A stretch of 32,199 nucleotides of DNA from an uncultured Clostridia bacterium (GTDB taxonomy: Bacteria; Bacillota; Clostridia; TANB77; CAG-508), in contig CAKOWZ010000021.1 in the NCBI GenBank assembly GCA_934129745.1, positions 1 to 32,199 of the forward strand, given 5' to 3'. The translations under genes and the position numbers were made by a program. The notes beneath the pieces were generated by a model, which was given only the letters and a program-made list of their open reading frames with translations, searched no databases and was not told the DNA's origin. Below are positions 31,295 through 32,199 of the stretch, one piece after another (within the stretch, counting starts at the first letter, position 1; each line of letters opens with the position of its first letter).

Positions 31295-32006
31295 CAAGGC
31301 TACCAGTAATCCATTCATAAAATGTTTGGTTGAAACTTCATGGTTTCTTTTTGTATCATCGATATAAAAAAATTTATTTAAAGTTTGAGGAGAATTATTT
31401 CTATTTAAATTTTTTGTAGTTCCTCTCAGACATGATTTGATTTTTTCAGGAGAGCATCCTTCGTTAAGAGCAATTGTTTTGTGTATAGTTGTTAGATTAT
31501 CAAGTAAATATTCATTATAATAGCATAGCTCTATTGCTTTATTTAATACTTTAACATTATGGGAATAAGGATTTAAATTTAATTTTAAAAGGATACTATA
31601 AAATTTTTCTGTTGGAAAATCTTCTTGGATTAATTCATCTCTTAATCTGTTCATTGAACTTTTTAGCGAATCGAAGTTAGTAGGTTTTGAAAAAACTTCA
31701 TAAACTTTTTTTGTATTCATTAATTCTAAACGTAATTTACAATCTCCCGAAACTATAATTACGTTACATTTTCTTTTGCTATTTTCATATATTGTAAGTT
31801 CATTTAATACCTCTAAGCCGAGTCATCTTGGGTAATCCTAAATCTAATATAAAAATATCAGGTTTTAATTTCTTGTACATTTCCAAAGCAGTTTGTCCAT
31901 CCATAGCATATCCAACTAATTCAAAAAATTCATCTTTAGCAATAATTTCCTGATAACGATTAAATATAAATTCGTTATCTTCTGCAACTAAAATGGTTGT
32001 TTTCAT
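31286..32006 (-). CDS. Spo0A-like response regulator, split by +1 shift at CGG 31820-31818
   Basis: Response regulator of the Spo0A type. The first frame (from ATG 32006) gives a receiver with AEDN (Asp10), phosphoacceptor Asp55 in FILDLGLPKMT, then CGG and a stop after six codons. Reading one base on gives GLEVLNELTIYENSKRKCNVIIVSGD and then a full Spo0A_C-like domain (LLKLNLNPYSHNVKVL, CYYNEYLLDNLTTI, CSPEKIKSCLRGTTKN). Skipping the C at 31820 restores the conserved PKMxG glycine and a 239-residue protein close to normal Spo0A length. AGGAGG-like sequence (TTGGAGGT) lies before the ATG, and a good promoter stands upstream. It may be a chromosomal Spo0A or an element-borne relative. Confidence 0.82.
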
Positions 32007-32066
32007 TTATAATACCTCCAACATAATATCATTTGCTAAGATCTGAATAAGTATTAAATTATTGAT

Positions 32067-32095
32067 ATTATATCACTGAAACTCTGTATTTTCAA
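32067..32095 (-). promoter_or_regulatory. Sigma-A-type promoter of the Spo0A-like gene
   Basis: On the minus strand TTGAAA (32095-32090) and TATAAT (32072-32067) are 17 bases apart, about 60 bases before the start codon. Confidence 0.7.
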
Positions 32096-32099
32096 TACA

Positions 32100-32129
32100 T
32101 GTAGGCTACATCACATAAAATGGTATGTG
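32100..32129. promoter_or_regulatory. Palindromes upstream of the Spo0A-like promoter
   Basis: TGTAGGCTACA (32100-32110) is an 11-base palindrome, followed by CACATA/TATGTG (32112-32117 with 32124-32129). TGTAGGC recurs at 32140. They lie just upstream of the -35 box and could bind a regulator. The evidence is symmetry only. Confidence 0.3.
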
Positions 32130-32199
32130 TCAACTAAATGTAGGCAATTTTTTTATCTTTTTTCTAATCCTTCAATGTCAATTGCTTCAACACTTTATT

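Noticed and set aside
770..32006. CGG reassigned to another amino acid (as known in a few low-GC lineages)
   Set aside because: After each in-frame CGG the 0-frame reaches a stop within four to six codons, while family sequence continues in the +1 frame. A changed amino acid cannot restore it.
1..32199. CRISPR arrays, tRNA and rRNA genes
   Set aside because: No regularly spaced repeats, no cloverleaf with the usual TTC loop, and no rRNA-like sequence were seen on either strand.

Overview
The window is very AT-rich Bacillota-type DNA with purine-rich ribosome-binding sites and AGA-dominated arginine coding. UGA is used as a stop. It holds a Gram-positive conjugation module with sortase-type surface proteins and a Spo0A-like regulator. 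This fits an uncultured, Clostridia-like low-GC Firmicute and an integrative conjugative element (ICE) or conjugation-derived island. I cannot name the species.

Layout. (1) 1-9.4 kb: part of a conjugation module, all on the + strand. It encodes an adenine DNA methyltransferase, a VirB4-type ATPase, a membrane-anchored M23 peptidase, several small membrane proteins, a sortase and a large thioester/CnaB surface protein ending in LPRTGM. (2) 9.45-9.8 kb: an untranslated stretch full of strong hairpins, probably a structured RNA. (3) 10-18.5 kb: cargo of unknown or effector-like proteins, including a leucine-rich/transglutaminase-like protein. It is interrupted by an IS1634-type insertion sequence flanked by a perfect 201-bp direct repeat. 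(4) 18.5-29.3 kb: a dense one-strand island of small enzymes: DHH phosphoesterase, three P-loop kinase-like proteins, HD hydrolase, six GNAT acetyltransferases, two SAM methyltransferases, S51 peptidase, MmcQ/YjbR, TfoX-N and NTF2-like proteins, and a HExxH metallopeptidase. Part of it is under a promoter plus terminator-bearing leader. (5) 29.3-32.2 kb: regulators, namely two small XRE repressors, a receiver protein without a DNA-binding domain, and a Spo0A-like response regulator.

Main discovery. Three genes (VirB4, M23 peptidase, Spo0A-like regulator) are each split by a +1 frame change. In all three the change falls exactly on an in-frame CGG codon. Skipping the C and reading GGN as glycine restores the family sequence at a conserved glycine. 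In my hand scan CGG occurs about 30 times out of frame inside genes and never as an in-frame codon of an intact gene. The simplest reading is that CGG is unassigned in this organism and acts as a +1 frameshift signal. The three 0-frame products stop 4-6 codons after CGG, so reassignment of CGG to an amino acid does not explain the data.

How the genes fit together. VirB4 would power a type IV secretion channel, the M23 enzyme would open peptidoglycan, and the sortase and thioester protein would serve surface attachment. The downstream genes look like cargo for stress, detoxification or host interaction. The terminal regulators may link the element to host physiology.
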